From the NCBI GenBank assembly GCA_027924645.1, contig BSBN01000888.1, positions 15,941,001 to 16,005,000 on the forward strand: a stretch of 64,000 nucleotides of DNA. The letters run 5' to 3'. Below the pieces are notes generated by a model that was not told where the DNA came from, searched no databases, and saw only the letters and a program-made list of their open reading frames with translations. Every line of letters starts with the position of its first letter. Positions within the stretch are counted from its first letter, which is position 1. A program made the translations under genes and the position numbers. This DNA comes from Cunninghamia lanceolata. Lineage: Eukaryota; Streptophyta; Pinopsida; Cupressales; Cupressaceae. Shown piece after piece: positions 36,621 to 49,199 of this stretch.

Positions 36621-38059
36621 ACTAAAGTATCATCTCTGTTTACGCCACAGAACTCATCTTCCTACCAGTTTAGGAAGTTAGTATCATTCTGAGGCTGTTC
36701 TTGCTGCTGTATAGCCCCATCATTTGGTGTATTTCATTGTGAAACTACAACATTTTGTACCATTAGAGCCTAATTTATCACTCCATTTGAACAGGTTGCC
36801 TGACTGTGTGGCTGATTGCATGGAAAACACTATTCATACTCAGCTGCAAGGTTATTCTGAATAGGGACAAGGTCCCTAACTACATTAATGGGTATAGGAT
36901 TGTAGAGCTAGAAAGGCCTCTAGCTCACATTATGCCTAGCACCCTAGTAATTGCTTTGGTAAGGTGGCCTATTAGCTTGGTAAGGCTTATTTTGCCCTTG
37001 ATAACACTAATTTTGGCTTTGATAAGGCTAATTTTGCCCTTGGCTGAGTGGCTAATAAGGCTGTCTGTTCTGGGACTACTATTTTTTAATATTCACCAGA
37101 TCATTCCCAAAAGTTTGCCGGATGCTCTCTATTTTCTAATGACTACTTTTAATCTCTCTTAGCTCCTGTGATGAGCTAGAAACAGCAGTCTCAGGATTGG
37201 CAGTACTTGGCAATGTTGTTGCAACAGGTAAAGGGACAAAATACAGGATCGACAAAGGCATTGAAGCTTGAATCTTAGGAAAAATGGGCACTGGTGGTCT
37301 CAATGCTATTTTCCCAGCTTGAATCAAGTTGTTTTCTACTTTAATAGCTATTTCATATGCATCAGGTAAACTTGTACCTCACAACGATTGTATCATTATT
37401 GAGATATCACTATTTAGAGATTTCAAAAAATATAGAAAAGCATACTCTGATGGAGGCCTTACTGTGGCAGGAATTCTATCCCATGTCTTCTGAAACCAGA
37501 AATTGAAATCCATCATTTGCTCCTGAGGAGCTCTCTTTATTGTAGTTAGTTGTTCAACTAGCGATAAGTTATCTGACTTATCTTGAAATTGTTTGTTCAA
37601 CTTATCACCCAGATCATCCCAAGTTGCAATGGTTTGCACTGGTAAACTCCTGAACCACTGTAATGCTTTTCCTTTAAACAAGGCAGCCAGTAGCCTGATG
37701 GCTACATTTTCTTGAGTTACATGATGAACACCACATAGGGATGCTATGTCTCTAATGTGCTCAATTGGGGTAGTTTGATGCTCCCCAATGAAATAGGGTA
37801 GGCTCTTCAAAGCTGCCATGGGTATATTATCATGCACTATCAAATTTAATGGGCTACTCCCATCAAAAGCCACAAATGGCTGATTTCTTGCCATTGGAAC
37901 AGATAGAGGTAGGTTTGCTTGAACCGGTACAGGAACTACAGGTACTACTAGCCTGAAACTTGGTGGGGTTGACTGTATTCTTTTGGAAACTGGTGTCCTT
38001 ACTATAGCTCTACTCTGTCCTCTAGGCAGAGATAGCTGCAAATAATCAAATGAACTCAA
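36621..38059 (-). pseudogene. Middle element gag
   Basis: The start Met at 38059 (MSSFDYLQLSLPRGQSR) lies about 145 bases from the primer site. The Gag core at about residues 65-226 includes IEHIRDIASLCG, KGKALQWFRSLP, WDDLGDKLNKQF and a long final helix. A stop at about 37380 separates it from a following frame (GTSLPDAYEIAIKVENNL). The stretch 37135-36621 is Gln/Asn-rich with several stops, a position equivalent to the Gln/Asn-rich part of element I. No CCHC knuckle was identified. Confidence 0.85.
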
Positions 38060-38203
38060 ACTCTAAGTTTGAATTTTTCTCATAAAATGTGTGACAACAC
38101 TGATCTACTTATCCTTTCTCAGTATGAGTCGCCAGATATGCTCAAATGTCTCTTAAAAGCCTGATAATGCTGATAGCATATCATAACCAGCAATATGATT
38201 ATA

Positions 38204-38223
38204 GAGTCCCACCGGGTGTGCCA
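38204..38223 (-). other. Middle element primer-binding site
   Basis: The minus strand reads TGGCACACCCGGTGGGACTC, five bases inside the 5' LTR. A very similar sequence occurs at 53241-53263 beside another LTR. The tRNA is not assigned. Confidence 0.7.
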
Positions 38224-38228
38224 AAAAC

Positions 38229-40746
38229 TATTATCACCCAGATTTGCACCCGTTGTTGAGTTTATAAAAACTTGGCAATCTGGATAATACTGGATTTGCA
38301 GAGGAAAAGGGTAGAATGAATGCTTTTAAAAATGAAAGATAAAATAGGAAAACTTGAAAATAAGGGTGATTCACCAGGTTGAATATAAGAAGCCTCATAG
38401 AACTGAGAAAATGCACAACACAACTAGATATACACATATTTAGATGATTCTAGCAGAGGTAAGAAACAAAATGGTTGAGAGGAACAAAACGTTCACAGAC
38501 AATCATTCGCAGATTCACACTAAACTAAAAATTAGTAAAAGAGGTAAAATAACTTGCATATATTCAATAAAAAGGCATGGTTATAGTAGAGGAACACTCT
38601 ATTTGGAATCAGAAGCATTGATTACTAAATCTTCCAACGTCCAACCCTTTTTACATCTCATTTTTATGCATATATAGAATTTTGCATTTGACCTAAGTCG
38701 GTTACAAAACAATTTCTAGAAACTGTTGTCACATAGGCCCATCAGGAAAAATATCTACCTCTGAGGGCACGTCCACCTGCAAGAATTCATGGCATAAAAT
38801 ATCTGGAATAGAGGTAGATGGAAGATATTGTGAATCTTTAATGTAAGCAGCTGAATCATCGACCTGCACCCATAAATGCAACAAATATCTGTATCTGCAT
38901 ATGCCAAATTAGTCGCTAAAACGTCCAGTTGATCGAGCATGCAAATCCAGATCATATTTTGAAAGTGAGAAAATCCCCTGAAAAGCCGCCAGATGAAAGA
39001 GGAGGCAAAAATAAGCATTTTTGCTTTTTGCGGCATGTTGAAATTCGCCAGAATGAGGGAGATATGGGCGGTCAAAGCTACGGTCAATTGTATCTTGCAA
39101 TTGTATATCGCCTTGCATCTGCAATTGTATATGTATCTTACACTGCTGAGTTCACTTTATGCATTTATAAAATTTCTTTCCTTTCACTTTTTGCATATTC
39201 AATTAGCTTTGCATGTCTTTGAATCTCCCTTTGCATGTGTTTTTGTATGTGCAATTGTATATGAGATACAATCGCCAAAACATACAAAAGTGGACCTTTA
39301 CCTTTTGTACCACCTTTTGCATCTTCCACCCCTACCACGTGTCATCGCTCCATTGGTCATTGAGCTATACCTGAGCCCCATCGCTAAACAATTGTATCCA
39401 CCTTATCAGTTGTCAGAAAGACCATAGACCAAGCTGCCGATGCACTAAGTCTCACTGACATCCGTTGTATGTGACCTTTTGTATCTGCGATTGTATATGA
39501 GATACAATCGCATATACAAACTATGTGAAACTCAAAGGAGATTATCAATCAGAATGGAACTTTAGGATAGGTCCGGCCTTGTATCCTTTCCTTCTTTGCA
39601 TATCGGCACATGCATGCACTTCAACATACAACTGCGAACCCCAAAATGATTATCTGCTGCATTTGATTCCCCAGTCACGTCCGGATTGTATGTTTCCCTT
39701 TGTATATTGCCTTTGTATATCGCATATACAATGCGAACATAAAAGCAAAACTAAATACAACCGCACCTGCACATACAAATAATGCATCTAACCTTAATAT
39801 GGCGACCTTGTATAGGACCTTGTATCTGCCCTTTTGTATCTGACATTGCATATGACCCTTCATATATTGGGAATGTATAAGACCCTTGCATCTACAAATA
39901 TACAATGCGAACATACATACAAAGATGCATACAATCACATCTTCCTTTGTAAACCAAAATGCATATTCTTTTCGGGTCTGAGATTTGTATGTCAGAATTG
40001 TATATGCCATTGTATGTAGGATTTGTATATGCAAATATATAATCGCATATACATACAATTGCTGGACCCCACCCTTTGCATATTGCCTTAGCATCTTCCC
40101 TTGTATCTTTGCATTGCATATACAATTGTAACCCAATGCACATTTGCCTTTGTATCCCACCTTGTATCTTTGCATTGCATATACAATTGTAACCTGATGC
40201 ACTTTTGCATCTCGCCCCTTGTATCTTTTCCTTGTATATTGACTTGTATAAGCGATTGTATATGAGATACAATCGCTTGATATACAAAAGCAGACCTCAT
40301 ATTTTGCATAAGCTCTTGTTTATTACATGTATATGCAATATACAAACGGAGATGCATACAACATAACATACAACGAACCCGATGTACATTCACTTTTGTA
40401 CATGACCAAGATACAAGGAAAAAATGTATCTGAGATACAATTCGACCCAAATGACAGAAAAGCCCAAAACAAGGATGATGTCATCATCGTATACATAAAA
40501 AATGGCTAAGTTCTAAAACTGAGAAATCTCTGCGATGGAAGGCACTTGAAGACAAAATATTTCTAGGTTTTTCTAGGTTTTCTGCAAGGATTCTCTAGGT
40601 GAGATTTTGGGATTTTTGGCAAGGTAGAGCATTGGTAATTGCAGGATTTAACCCTTTTCTCCTTCTATTTAGGATTTCTCTGATCGGATATCTCTGATAG
40701 AAGGAGAGAAACAAAATATTTTGTGGTCAAGCAAAAAATGACAACA
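38229..40746 (-). repeat. Middle element 5' LTR (right)
   Basis: The sister of 15170-17832. It starts TATTATC (a G-to-A change from TGTTATC) and ends GACAACA. Hairpins with the same ATGAG loop lie at 39486-39512 and 40250-40277. Confidence 0.92.
39486..39512. repeat. Hairpin TGCGATTGTAT-ATGAG-ATACAATCGCA
   Basis: Perfect 11-bp arms and a five-base loop. Close relatives occur in the same LTR near 39256 and at 40250-40277, and in the sister LTR at 16562-16588 and 17343-17366. Confidence 0.9.
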
Positions 40747-40751
40747 ATAAT
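40747..40751. other. Target site duplication ATAAT, right copy
   Basis: Directly follows the middle right LTR and equals 15165-15169. Confidence 0.92.
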
Positions 40752-41428
40752 ATCACACAAGACTTCATCATGATAAGATCTAATATGAAATTTCATCAAA
40801 CATTGTTGACTCACCAGTACCTTATGATCATCCTGAATCCATGCTATCCGAGAAGGTTTAGGGTGCGTCAACCTTTTCAACTTTAGCTTAGTCACCATTT
40901 CCTTGAAAACTAGGTTATCTAAAATACCACTATCAATTACAACTTTACAACATTTACCTCTAGATTTGCATTTGGTTCTGAACAAACTCTTCCTCTGCGG
41001 TGGTTCCTCATTTGTCTTTTCTTGAAATAGTGCTCTCCCCATCACAAGTGATTCTCCTTTCTCCAGTTTACCAACTGAACTCAGTGATCCAACAAGTTCA
41101 TCTTCCACATAGGCTACTCTTCCACTGTTCTCTATTCTTTTGCTTGTACTCCTCTGATTACATTCAAATGCTCTATGTCCTTCACCTCCACACTTGAAAC
41201 AAGTTCCTCTAAATGTTCTCCTATCAAATCCTCTTCCTTCTCTTCTGTATCCTTCATTCCGGTATGAATTATAATTACCTCTGTGATGAAAATTTATGTC
41301 ATTTCTCTGATATGCATTATCATCTCTGTCCTCCTTAAATGTGTTGTCAAACTTGTTTTTCTCTGGATGTGATCTGTCTCCTCCAAAAAATGTTTTTTTC
41401 CTCTAAAATTTACCTCCTCTCTCTATCT
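40752..41428 (-). pseudogene. Outer element Gag zinc knuckle and protease N-terminal half
   Basis: A clean CCHC knuckle (CFKCGGEGHRAFEC) lies at 41160-41201. It is followed by the protease catalytic block KVVIDSGILDNLVF and on to YHDEVLCDI, where the middle element inserted; the domain resumes at 15169 with MPMDVCDIFLGRPW. Two stops near 41425 separate it from the Gag core. Confidence 0.88.
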
Positions 41429-42235
41429 CTAGTCATGCCTCTTACTCAATTTCTCTTCAACTTTAAGGGTAAACTGATATGCTTCCTCCAAAGATGTCAT
41501 CCTTACCAAACTTAATTCTGCTTGAATGTTCAGTCTCAGTCCATTGATGTATCTAGCCACTTTATCCTTGCTTGTTTCACTATGTCTTGTCCTTATGATC
41601 ATCTTATGAAATTCTTCAGTATACTCCTTCACAAATCTCTCCTTTTGTCTCAAGTTCTGCAATCTTTTCAGCTGCTCCAGCTCATAGTCAGCAAGTATTA
41701 ATTGATTCTTCAGTTTTGTCACCATGTCCCACTTTGTAATATTTTCTTTCCTCTTGTTTCTATCCAACAAAACTTCTTTCCACCATATAGCAGCATGTCC
41801 TTTCAACTTTGTCTTTGCAAATTTCACCATCTCCAGATTTTCAACTTCTTCATATTCAAAGTATTCTTCCATGTCATTTATCCAGTCAATCAACTCTTCA
41901 AGGTTCAAATTACTAGTATAATTAGGTACATCCACTCTAGGTCTTTTCCTTATCTTTGAAATAGCTCGCAACATCTTGACTTGATCTGATTCTTCTTCTT
42001 CATCACCTCCTAGGGTTTCACCAATTTGTTTAACAGATTGAAATTCCTCTTCATCATCACTTTCAACATTAGGTCTTGGTGTCAATCCTCTTTGCCTATC
42101 TTCCTCAACAACATCCAAACAAATTCTCATTGTTTTCATCATTTTGATCATCACATCCATTCTACCAGCCATTCTTCCAACAACAGTAACTCTTCTCGGC
42201 AGCATCTTCCTAAGATCAACTATAAACTGCCTCAA
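41429..42235 (-). pseudogene. Outer element Gag core
   Basis: An open stretch of 268 residues starts MRQFIVDLRKMLP. It contains the Gag fold region EELIDWINDMEEYFEYEEV, KLKGHAAIWWKEV and EEFHKMIIRTRH. The WINDMEEYFEYEEV and FAKTKLKG blocks recur, changed, in the compact element at 49200-49427. It ends at stop codons before the zinc knuckle. Confidence 0.88.
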
Positions 42236-42392
42236 ATTTGAAGATCGGACTACAAGGTGACAACTACCTCACAATCGGTGATCGGTTGTGACACAAGTAA
42301 CCTACCTCGATTCAGTGATCTGTCCATAGCAAGATCTTATAGAATTCCTTCACCAACTTTTCCCAATTCGCTCCCCAAAGATTGAAACTTTC

Positions 42393-42404
42393 ACTCTGAT
42401 ACCA
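42393..42404 (-). other. Outer element primer-binding site
   Basis: The minus strand reads TGGTATCAGAGT two bases inside the 5' LTR. It is complementary to the 3' end of initiator-Met tRNA, with a change only at the last base. Confidence 0.88.
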
Positions 42405-42406
42405 CT

Positions 42407-43276
42407 TGGTGCAAGCACGACAAGAGGGTTCACAAAATTAACTATCTAGACCATGCAGCAAGAGTAAACTCAACGGAAACAATCCAAGATATGAAATAAA
42501 TATAGATTCAATCATTTAGTATATCATAGAATTCAAATACAATCTAGCTGGCATCATGTGGGCTTACAATTAGGGCTCAAAAGTCTAGATTTTTGAATAT
42601 CAGAATATGCGCAAGATATAGCTTTGAAACTCCTTCGCACAAAAAATAAACTAAGGATTATGAATCAATTGCTAACTATCAAAATCTACTTTCCTAAGGA
42701 TTTATTACATTAATATATCATCTCCGGAACACAAGATGCCTCTGCGTCGGCCAAGGAAGATCACAAACTACAATGAAGAGTTGTAACGTGTACACGTACA
42801 TGAATAGGCCAGACCTAATCATGAAGAATTCCTCCGCAAATGAGTGGAATGATGTGCGGATCTCAGGGAAGGTCGGCCATGAACCATAGATCATTGAATG
42901 ATGTGTCATTAGGCTCCACAAGTCAGGAAGTGCTCCGTAAGTCTTTTCCCTTAGCTGATTGTCTAAGACTATCAGGATGCTCTATTCTGAGAAAATAGTC
43001 AATCTTTTGATAGCGATATCTTTCCAGTAATTCATCCAAATGTGCTAAATTTTGGATATGATGTGCATGAATGAATCTAGGTGCTAAGTCCAGCTCTGCA
43101 AAATCTAAAATGCAAATACCATAGAATGCATACCAAAATACAGAAATTGCTACTGACTGAACTGCCTAAACTGAACTAGAAAATTAAAAGAAACAAACTG
43201 AACTACAAACAAATTGAAATGCAAATGTTTTTGGTTGATGCAAGATTACTCTTGAACCATGAATGCTCCTGCATCA
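42407..43276 (-). repeat. Outer element 5' LTR (right, 870 bp)
   Basis: The sister of 11155-12022; it starts TGGTGC and ends GCATCA, followed by CTACT. Confidence 0.92.
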
Positions 43277-43281
43277 CTACT
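43277..43281. other. Target site duplication CTACT, right copy
   Basis: Directly follows the outer right LTR and equals 11150-11154. Confidence 0.9.
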
Positions 43282-43569
43282 TTTGATTCGAGATTCATCA
43301 ACACCCACATTTCTATCACCCCCTATTTCCTACTATCCAATATTCCCCTTACCATCTTGTGACCATTTTTAGAGACCTATTTGTGCATCATGATCAATCA
43401 CCTCACGTTTCCCACATGTACGCATCCATCCTCACACATCACCCTTCATCACAAACATGTTAGTCCAACTATAATCATTTAAATGTCATAAACATCACAT
43501 ATCATTCATCCATAAATAACCATAGATCATCCTGCATCACAAACACGTTAGCATCATAGATCTGTACTG
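43282..43569. other. Flank of the nest; no gene seen
   Basis: C/T- and A-rich DNA. It was contiguous with 11149 before the outer element inserted. No domain was recognised. Confidence 0.5.
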
Positions 43570-45060
43570 CCACTACTACCTATGAAGGTGAGGGCTACTA
43601 AATAGACCTCTCTGAGTGTCTTGACCTTCATGACCCAACAGTCATTGATCGGCTACGGTAGTTGACTCTCTGCTTTACTAGAACTACCCCCTCATAAAGT
43701 GTCTTGTAGTGATAGGCCTCCATATTAGGCTTCTATAAAAGTGGGGAAAAATTAACCTGTGAGTCTGATTAGGCTCCATATAACAATAACATCCACCTGT
43801 GGCACATCCTACACTAGACCAAATTGTCGTTGCACTCGCTCTGGAAAGTATCTATCGATAATTAGATGTTTCCTCTCCATAAAGAACTGTGACTATATAA
43901 CACATAACCTAGATGTTGTCTGCCTTCCTCCCATCTCTCCACCTCCCTCCATGACTACCATAAGAACTCTACTATGTCATCCATCACTCATCTCCAATAT
44001 TGCATATCTCCCAAACGATGGTGGGTCAATTGTCCCCTCTATGCAAAAAGAAAGGGTTGATGCCTCGGTCTATGTCATGCCAACAATGGTCGAGTCACTG
44101 GTATGTGCTCCCATGTCTAGGTATGTAGCAAAGTCACACCACATCCCAAGCTCCCAGATCACCGATACACCATAGGATCCATATCATAATATAGGTGCGC
44201 CAGTATGCATGGCCCCCATGCATAAACCACACCCTCCTTAATCATCTGTAACATGACCTATTCCTAGCCCACTAGAAACCCATGTGATCTCCTATGTGGG
44301 AACAACATCCCTACTATCAACCCTCCCAGAAATAGGGGCAATTGATATAGGCCCCTCTCTATCACTAGCTGATATACCATCTATGACCCATCACCACCAT
44401 ATGGCACTCAGGCTAGGGCAAACACCTGATCTGCATATCCTCGTCCATATCTGTGGTCATAAACCACTCTCTCCCCATGTATGATGATCCATAGGATCCT
44501 CCTTACATCCTCCAAGGTGATCGTTGCCTCCCTTGTGGGCAACAGAAAAGCACATCGATCTATCTGATACCGCTCCACTAAGGCAGTCATCATGGCCCTG
44601 TCAGCACGTACCCATGGCATCTCTGAGATAAGTCACAACATGACGATCTGCAAGAAGAATCTCTCAGTGCTATAAAGCTCCCCCCATAGGTCGAACATAG
44701 GCGACCACTTCTCTCGCGACTGAAGAACATCCTCATCATCCTACATCATCCAAAAGTGCACCATGTTAGCATCTATTTTAAACACTTCCAATTTCCCTCA
44801 CACCTAACACGCATCTATTCTACCCATTGGCATGCCTTCGGCATGCTCTGCTTGTTCCCGGTCTGAGCCAGGTGGAGTGACCTTTGACACACTTCTATAA
44901 AGGTTGGACCCCTATCCTCTCCCTTCCTAAGCGTTGTTCCCCTGGCTGCGTGCTTTGGTGTGGGCTGAACCCTCTTCCCCTGATTAGGCACCTTTGTGTC
45001 GGCTTGGATCAATCTTCAATAATACAAAAAATCATACTAACATGTCTATCTTGATGCTTG
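43570..45060 (-). pseudogene. Plant mobile domain (PMD) unit A, degraded
   Basis: Reading leftwards, an N-terminal stretch at 45012-44815 (NQGKRVQPTPKHAARG) precedes the PMD core. The core has ALVERYQIDRCAFLLPTREATITLEDV at 44600-44500, in the place of the family's ALVxRW...TFHLPxGExTxTLxDV. Further on come VVYAWGP(x)LAHLYYDMD near 44200 and GCGVTLLHTWTWEHIPVTRP-like text near 44120, both PMD hallmarks. Many stops and frame changes interrupt it. PMD proteins are carried by plant TEs and also occur as the host MAIN/MAIL1 family; this copy is broken. It ends near 43570 with sequence matching 45065-45240 of the next unit. Confidence 0.75.
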
Positions 45061-46035
45061 TGGAGGAAGCATCTGTACTACCATTATGCCTATGAAGGTG
45101 AGGGCTATTGAACAGACCTCTCTGAGCATCCTGACCTCTGTGACCCAACAGCCATTGATCAGCTATGGTAGTTAACTCTCTGCTCTACTAGAACTACACC
45201 TCATAAAGTGTCATGTAGTGATAGGCCTCCCTGGCACTCTACGCTATCTGTTACTGCATGGACCTCACTACATTGCCCATCTCTGGGCCTAATGCCTGGC
45301 AGGCCTAGTCCCTATCCTACGTATACCACTACGCTAATCCATGCACATGTGTCACATGTGCCTACAACCTTGTAACTTGCACATGTATGACACCTGTCTA
45401 TGCCAACTCCCCCTATAACTAGGCTACCTGTCCCTCCAAGTGAGCTACATGTCCCTCTAACTGAGCTACATGTCCCTCCAACTAGGCTACCTGTACCTCC
45501 AACTGATTTATCTGTGCCAGTAGTTGTTGTATCTGAGCTTGTTCTCTCATCAACTTTACAGCACTCTCACCATCGATCTATCCCTGTAACTGGGTTGTTG
45601 GTTCCACCAACTGGGCTATCTATGCCTATAGCTAACATATCTGCTTCTATGCCCTAGCTAACTCTGATCCATCTGCATCACCACCACCAATCGCATCACC
45701 TCTGCCATCACCTCCAACATCTACATCCATCTTCTCTATCCACACCTCCTCCACATCCTCCTTATCCTCATCATCCTCATCCTCATCACTATCCTCCTCC
45801 TCTATTGTTGCCTCTCCTTCTGTCACCTCAACTGGTGCTACATATCCTGTTGGAAGCATGAGTCTCAATGGCCTCTACCATGCCCACCATCCCTCATATT
45901 CTAGGGTAGTCCCCGCATCCACTACCTCTCATCTCGCATGCCATGCCTATGGCTAAAGCCCCTCAAACTATGCTATCACCATCTGCAGATCAAGAGGCAA
46001 TCCCCACTAACCCTATAACTCTTGTATCCATGCGA
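45060..46035 (-). pseudogene. PMD unit B, C-terminal acidic and coiled-coil part
   Basis: Reading leftwards, RLMLPTGYVAP leads into an acidic run (EEEDSDEDEDDEDKEDVEE) at 45868-45700. A heptad-like stretch rich in QLEGHVAQLEG repeats follows at 45600-45400. The end, 45240-45065, matches 43735-43575, showing that units A and B are copies. Stops interrupt the frame. It joins to 46559 across an inserted LTR fragment. Confidence 0.65.
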
Positions 46036-46039
46036 ACAT

Positions 46040-46558
46040 CACATCTATTAGGAATTACATGCAGAAGATATCAATTAAATGCAAATAAAGATTAAACTAA
46101 GGAATGAAAATACACAGAAATAATAACAATGAGAGATAAATTCTAATGTGGTTCACCCAAACTCCGGCTACATCCACCAATAGAGAGTCCATTATTATTA
46201 TCTAGCAAACCAAACCGATTACAACCAATAATTTCTTACAACTCAATACCGCTGCAAATGCTACAATGAAATATCAACGGAAACCCTAACCCTTAGCCAT
46301 TTTTATCAAGACTTATGTCAGTTACAAAATAGGTTTTTTATGTTGGCCAATAGAAAAAATAACTCCTGATACCTTTATAAAATAATAAAAGTTGTTTGAG
46401 GTTTCAGGGGCACTGCACCTCGACCCTAGCTTCTATCGCGACAGGGAACGCGCCAGGGGTGCTACCCCTTGACCCTACAAGGGGCACTGCCCCTTGACCC
46501 TGTCTTGTGGGCGCTGCCCTCAAACACCCGTTAAATAATTTGGGGGGAAACTGCATCG
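46040..46558 (-). repeat. Copia-type LTR fragment inside PMD unit B
   Basis: Unit A runs without a break where unit B has this extra 0.5 kb. The stretch begins TATTAGGAATTACATGC and contains GATAAATTCTAATGTGGTTCACCC and CTACATCCACC, typical of copia-type LTRs. A GC-rich tail (46404-46510) repeats GGGGCACTGCCCCTTGACCC-like units. No internal domains are present, so it is a solo LTR or remnant. The ends are approximate and no duplication was confirmed. Confidence 0.55.
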
Positions 46559-47026
46559 ATAAAAGGGAAAACTTTAACCTGTTAGTCTTATTAGGCTCCA
46601 TATAACAACAACATCTACCTATGGTACATCCTGAACTAGACCAAACCGTCGCTCCACTCACTCTGGAAAGTATCTATCAATCATTAGAAGTTTCCTCCCC
46701 ATCAAGAACTAAGACTGTAACACATAACTTAGCTATTGTCTATCCTCCTCCCATCTCTCTACCTCCCTCCATGGCTGCCATAAGAACTCTACTATCATCG
46801 ATCACTCATCTCCAATATTGCATATCTCATGAATGACAATGGGTCAATTGTCCCCTGTATGCAAAAAGAAAGGGTTGATGCCTCGGTCTATGTCATGCCA
46901 CCTATGGCTGGGTCACTGGTATGTGCTCCCATGCCTAGGTATGTAGCAAAGTCACACCGTATCCCAAGCTCCCAGATCATCGGTACACTGCAACATCCAT
47001 ATCATGATATAGGTGCACTAGTATGC
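46559..47026 (-). pseudogene. PMD unit B, middle part
   Basis: It aligns with 43750-44205 of unit A in long blocks, for example around GAAAGGGTTGATGCCTCGG. It encodes the segment after the PMD core. The compact LTR element separates it from the core at 51055-51880. Confidence 0.72.
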
Positions 47027-47031
47027 ATGGC
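47027..47031. other. Target site duplication ATGGC, left copy
   Basis: Repeated at 51050-51054. The uninterrupted copy in unit A reads GTATGCATGGCCCCCATGC, confirming the insertion site. Confidence 0.95.
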
Positions 47032-48032
47032 TGATGGGGAGCACACAGTGGAAGTGAACACTTGTCAACTTTTGAACCCGTTGAAACCATTGAACCTTCA
47101 AACTCACTGTCGGCAGGACTTAATACTGTCGGCACACTCAAAAACTCTTCCGCCGACACACTGATCTCACCGATGTTACCTTTGGACCATACTCATTGGC
47201 ATGACAAATACTATCGGCCATGCTAGGGTTCACTACGCTGATATACTTCGTCACTCCGATATGCATCTCAGACCACGACTTTCTTTCAATGGCTTGAACC
47301 TCTCTTCAGCCAGACTATCCTCGTCAGTCTGAGCGAGAAATGCTTCGTCGATGGCCTCTGTCCCACCAATAACAACTCCAACTCCTCCGATCAAACCCTA
47401 GCACATGGAGATGCTAGGCTGCCTACTGTGCACAACCTACGATCTGGAACATCTGCATCGCCAAATCATAAAACATAACAAGAAATGAAAAACACATATT
47501 GTACAAGGAAGCTATTCCACTTATTTCGACATAAATCTCGCCAATGGAATGCTTCACATCGACATTTCACAACAACGGAAATACATAAGGGAAAAGAAAT
47601 CTACAGTTATGCAATTTCATATTTACAGAAAATGGAAACAAATAGACAACACATAAAAGATTGATTTCTCCTTCACAATGCTCGGTTACATTCGCACAAG
47701 TGCATTCAATTACAATATCATATGTCTGACTTTGTTCATTTCCTAGGGTTTATAAACTTGCCCAGAGCAGTACCAAACTGACTCCAAGCAGCTGGGAGAC
47801 AACTGTTTTAAATAGCCTCCAACTGCCCTGCTGCCTATTTTTGGCATTATGCAGTTACAATTTGACAAAAGTCCCCTAAGTCACTTGGGACTTACAAAAT
47901 GAACCTAGATACAAACTGAAATGAAAATGCATTGGTCAAATAGACCCTATTACAACACAAACATGATTTTCTAAACAAACATAAACTTAAATGCCTCACG
48001 AAGGCCACCTTGTGTTAGGTGCTCCTGCACCA
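47032..48032 (-). repeat. Compact element 3' LTR (left, 1001 bp)
   Basis: It matches 50049-51049 over the full length with scattered substitutions. The interior side at 48033 begins TATACCCC, a possible short purine tract on the minus strand (GGGGTATA). Confidence 0.95.
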
Positions 48033-49199
48033 TATACCCCACGTAGAAAAGAATTCATGTCCCATGAGTTGAGTCTGTGTTGTACACCACCGTCATCGGG
48101 TCTTCCCCACGATCGCTGGACTGCAACTTGCTTCCAGGGAATCAAAAATTCATGCCTAGCATTGTAGACTCTACTCACACCTTGCCATGAGTGAGTGCTG
48201 GCAACTAAACCCGGACTTTGTTCGCCATTCTTCCTTACTATCATCTCTGCCTGAACACCTGCATTCAAAACCTTGTTTGATGCTTCTTGTACAACTGTAA
48301 TGGTAGGATATGTTTGCCTTCCAACTCTTGTTGGCTCTAGAGGACAAACAATGGTTCCTACTATGATAGCAATTCTTTCTTTCCAATCAACTTGTGGCTG
48401 CTTGTAGACCTACTCTTTTATCTTCTGCTGATCCATCTCAGACATTACCATTTGATCTCCATCATTCAAAACTGAAATCACCTTCAAACTTGGACCTTTG
48501 GCAACCCCACTCCTTGAGGTATCCTCAACATTCCTTGTCTCTTCTTCATGCATCTTCACAAACTCTTTCTTACCTACCAAAATAATCTTGGCTACCTTCT
48601 TTGTTTCAGCATCCTCTTGCAATGGTGTCATCACAAAAGTCTTTCCATCCTTCTTGATGGTGTATGTGTTAGTATATCCATCATACAATGCTTGCCTACC
48701 AAATTGCCATGGCCTACCTAAAAGTAGGTGACAACACTCCATGGGCAAAATGTCACATAAAATTCTCTCCTTATATTCTCCAATCTAAAAATCAACATAT
48801 GCTTGTTCATCTACCAAAAGTGATTGGCTATCACTTACCCAAGATGCCCTGTAAGGAGTTTGATGAGGAATCCTTTCTATGTTCAATTTATCCACCATTT
48901 CCCTAGACACCATATTATCTGTTGAACCAGAATCTATGACTACCTTGCATATTTTACCTTTGCTTTTGCAATTGATCCTAAAAAGAGCTCTCCTTTGTGA
49001 TGGTTTAGTCTGTACTAGTTCTTTGAGCAATGTCCTCTTGATCATCAGACTTTCTCCCACTTCTAATGCCAAATTTACTTTAGGAGATGTCACACTCCCT
49101 ACATCCTCTTGAGTCAATGTGGTTCTCCTCTCATTGCCATGAGAAGTTGAGGCCTTCTTTAGACACTTATAGGTTGGGTGCCCTATCTGATTGAAGGAA
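48033..49199 (-). pseudogene. Compact element protease and following region
   Basis: Catalytic KVVIDSGSTDNMVSREM lies within 49117-48785, followed after a stop by LPMECCHLLLGRPWQ (48748-48410). The second half contains KKDGKTFVMTPLQED, typical of the linker before RT. After a stop near 48408, the remaining 370 bases to the LTR give no recognised domain and no RT motif. Compare CDILPMECCHLLLGRPWQ here with CDI-IMPMDVCDIFLGRPW in the outer element. Confidence 0.82.

Noticed and set aside
45400..45657. Plus-strand ORF of LPVPP-type repeats
   Set aside because: Antisense of the coiled-coil-encoding stretch of PMD unit B, which makes sense only on the minus strand.
48171..48386. ORF between the compact element protease and its 3' LTR, possibly an extra gene
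   Set aside because: Two overlapping frames of similar length, with no recognised domain and a run into the LTR. It cannot be supported as a gene.
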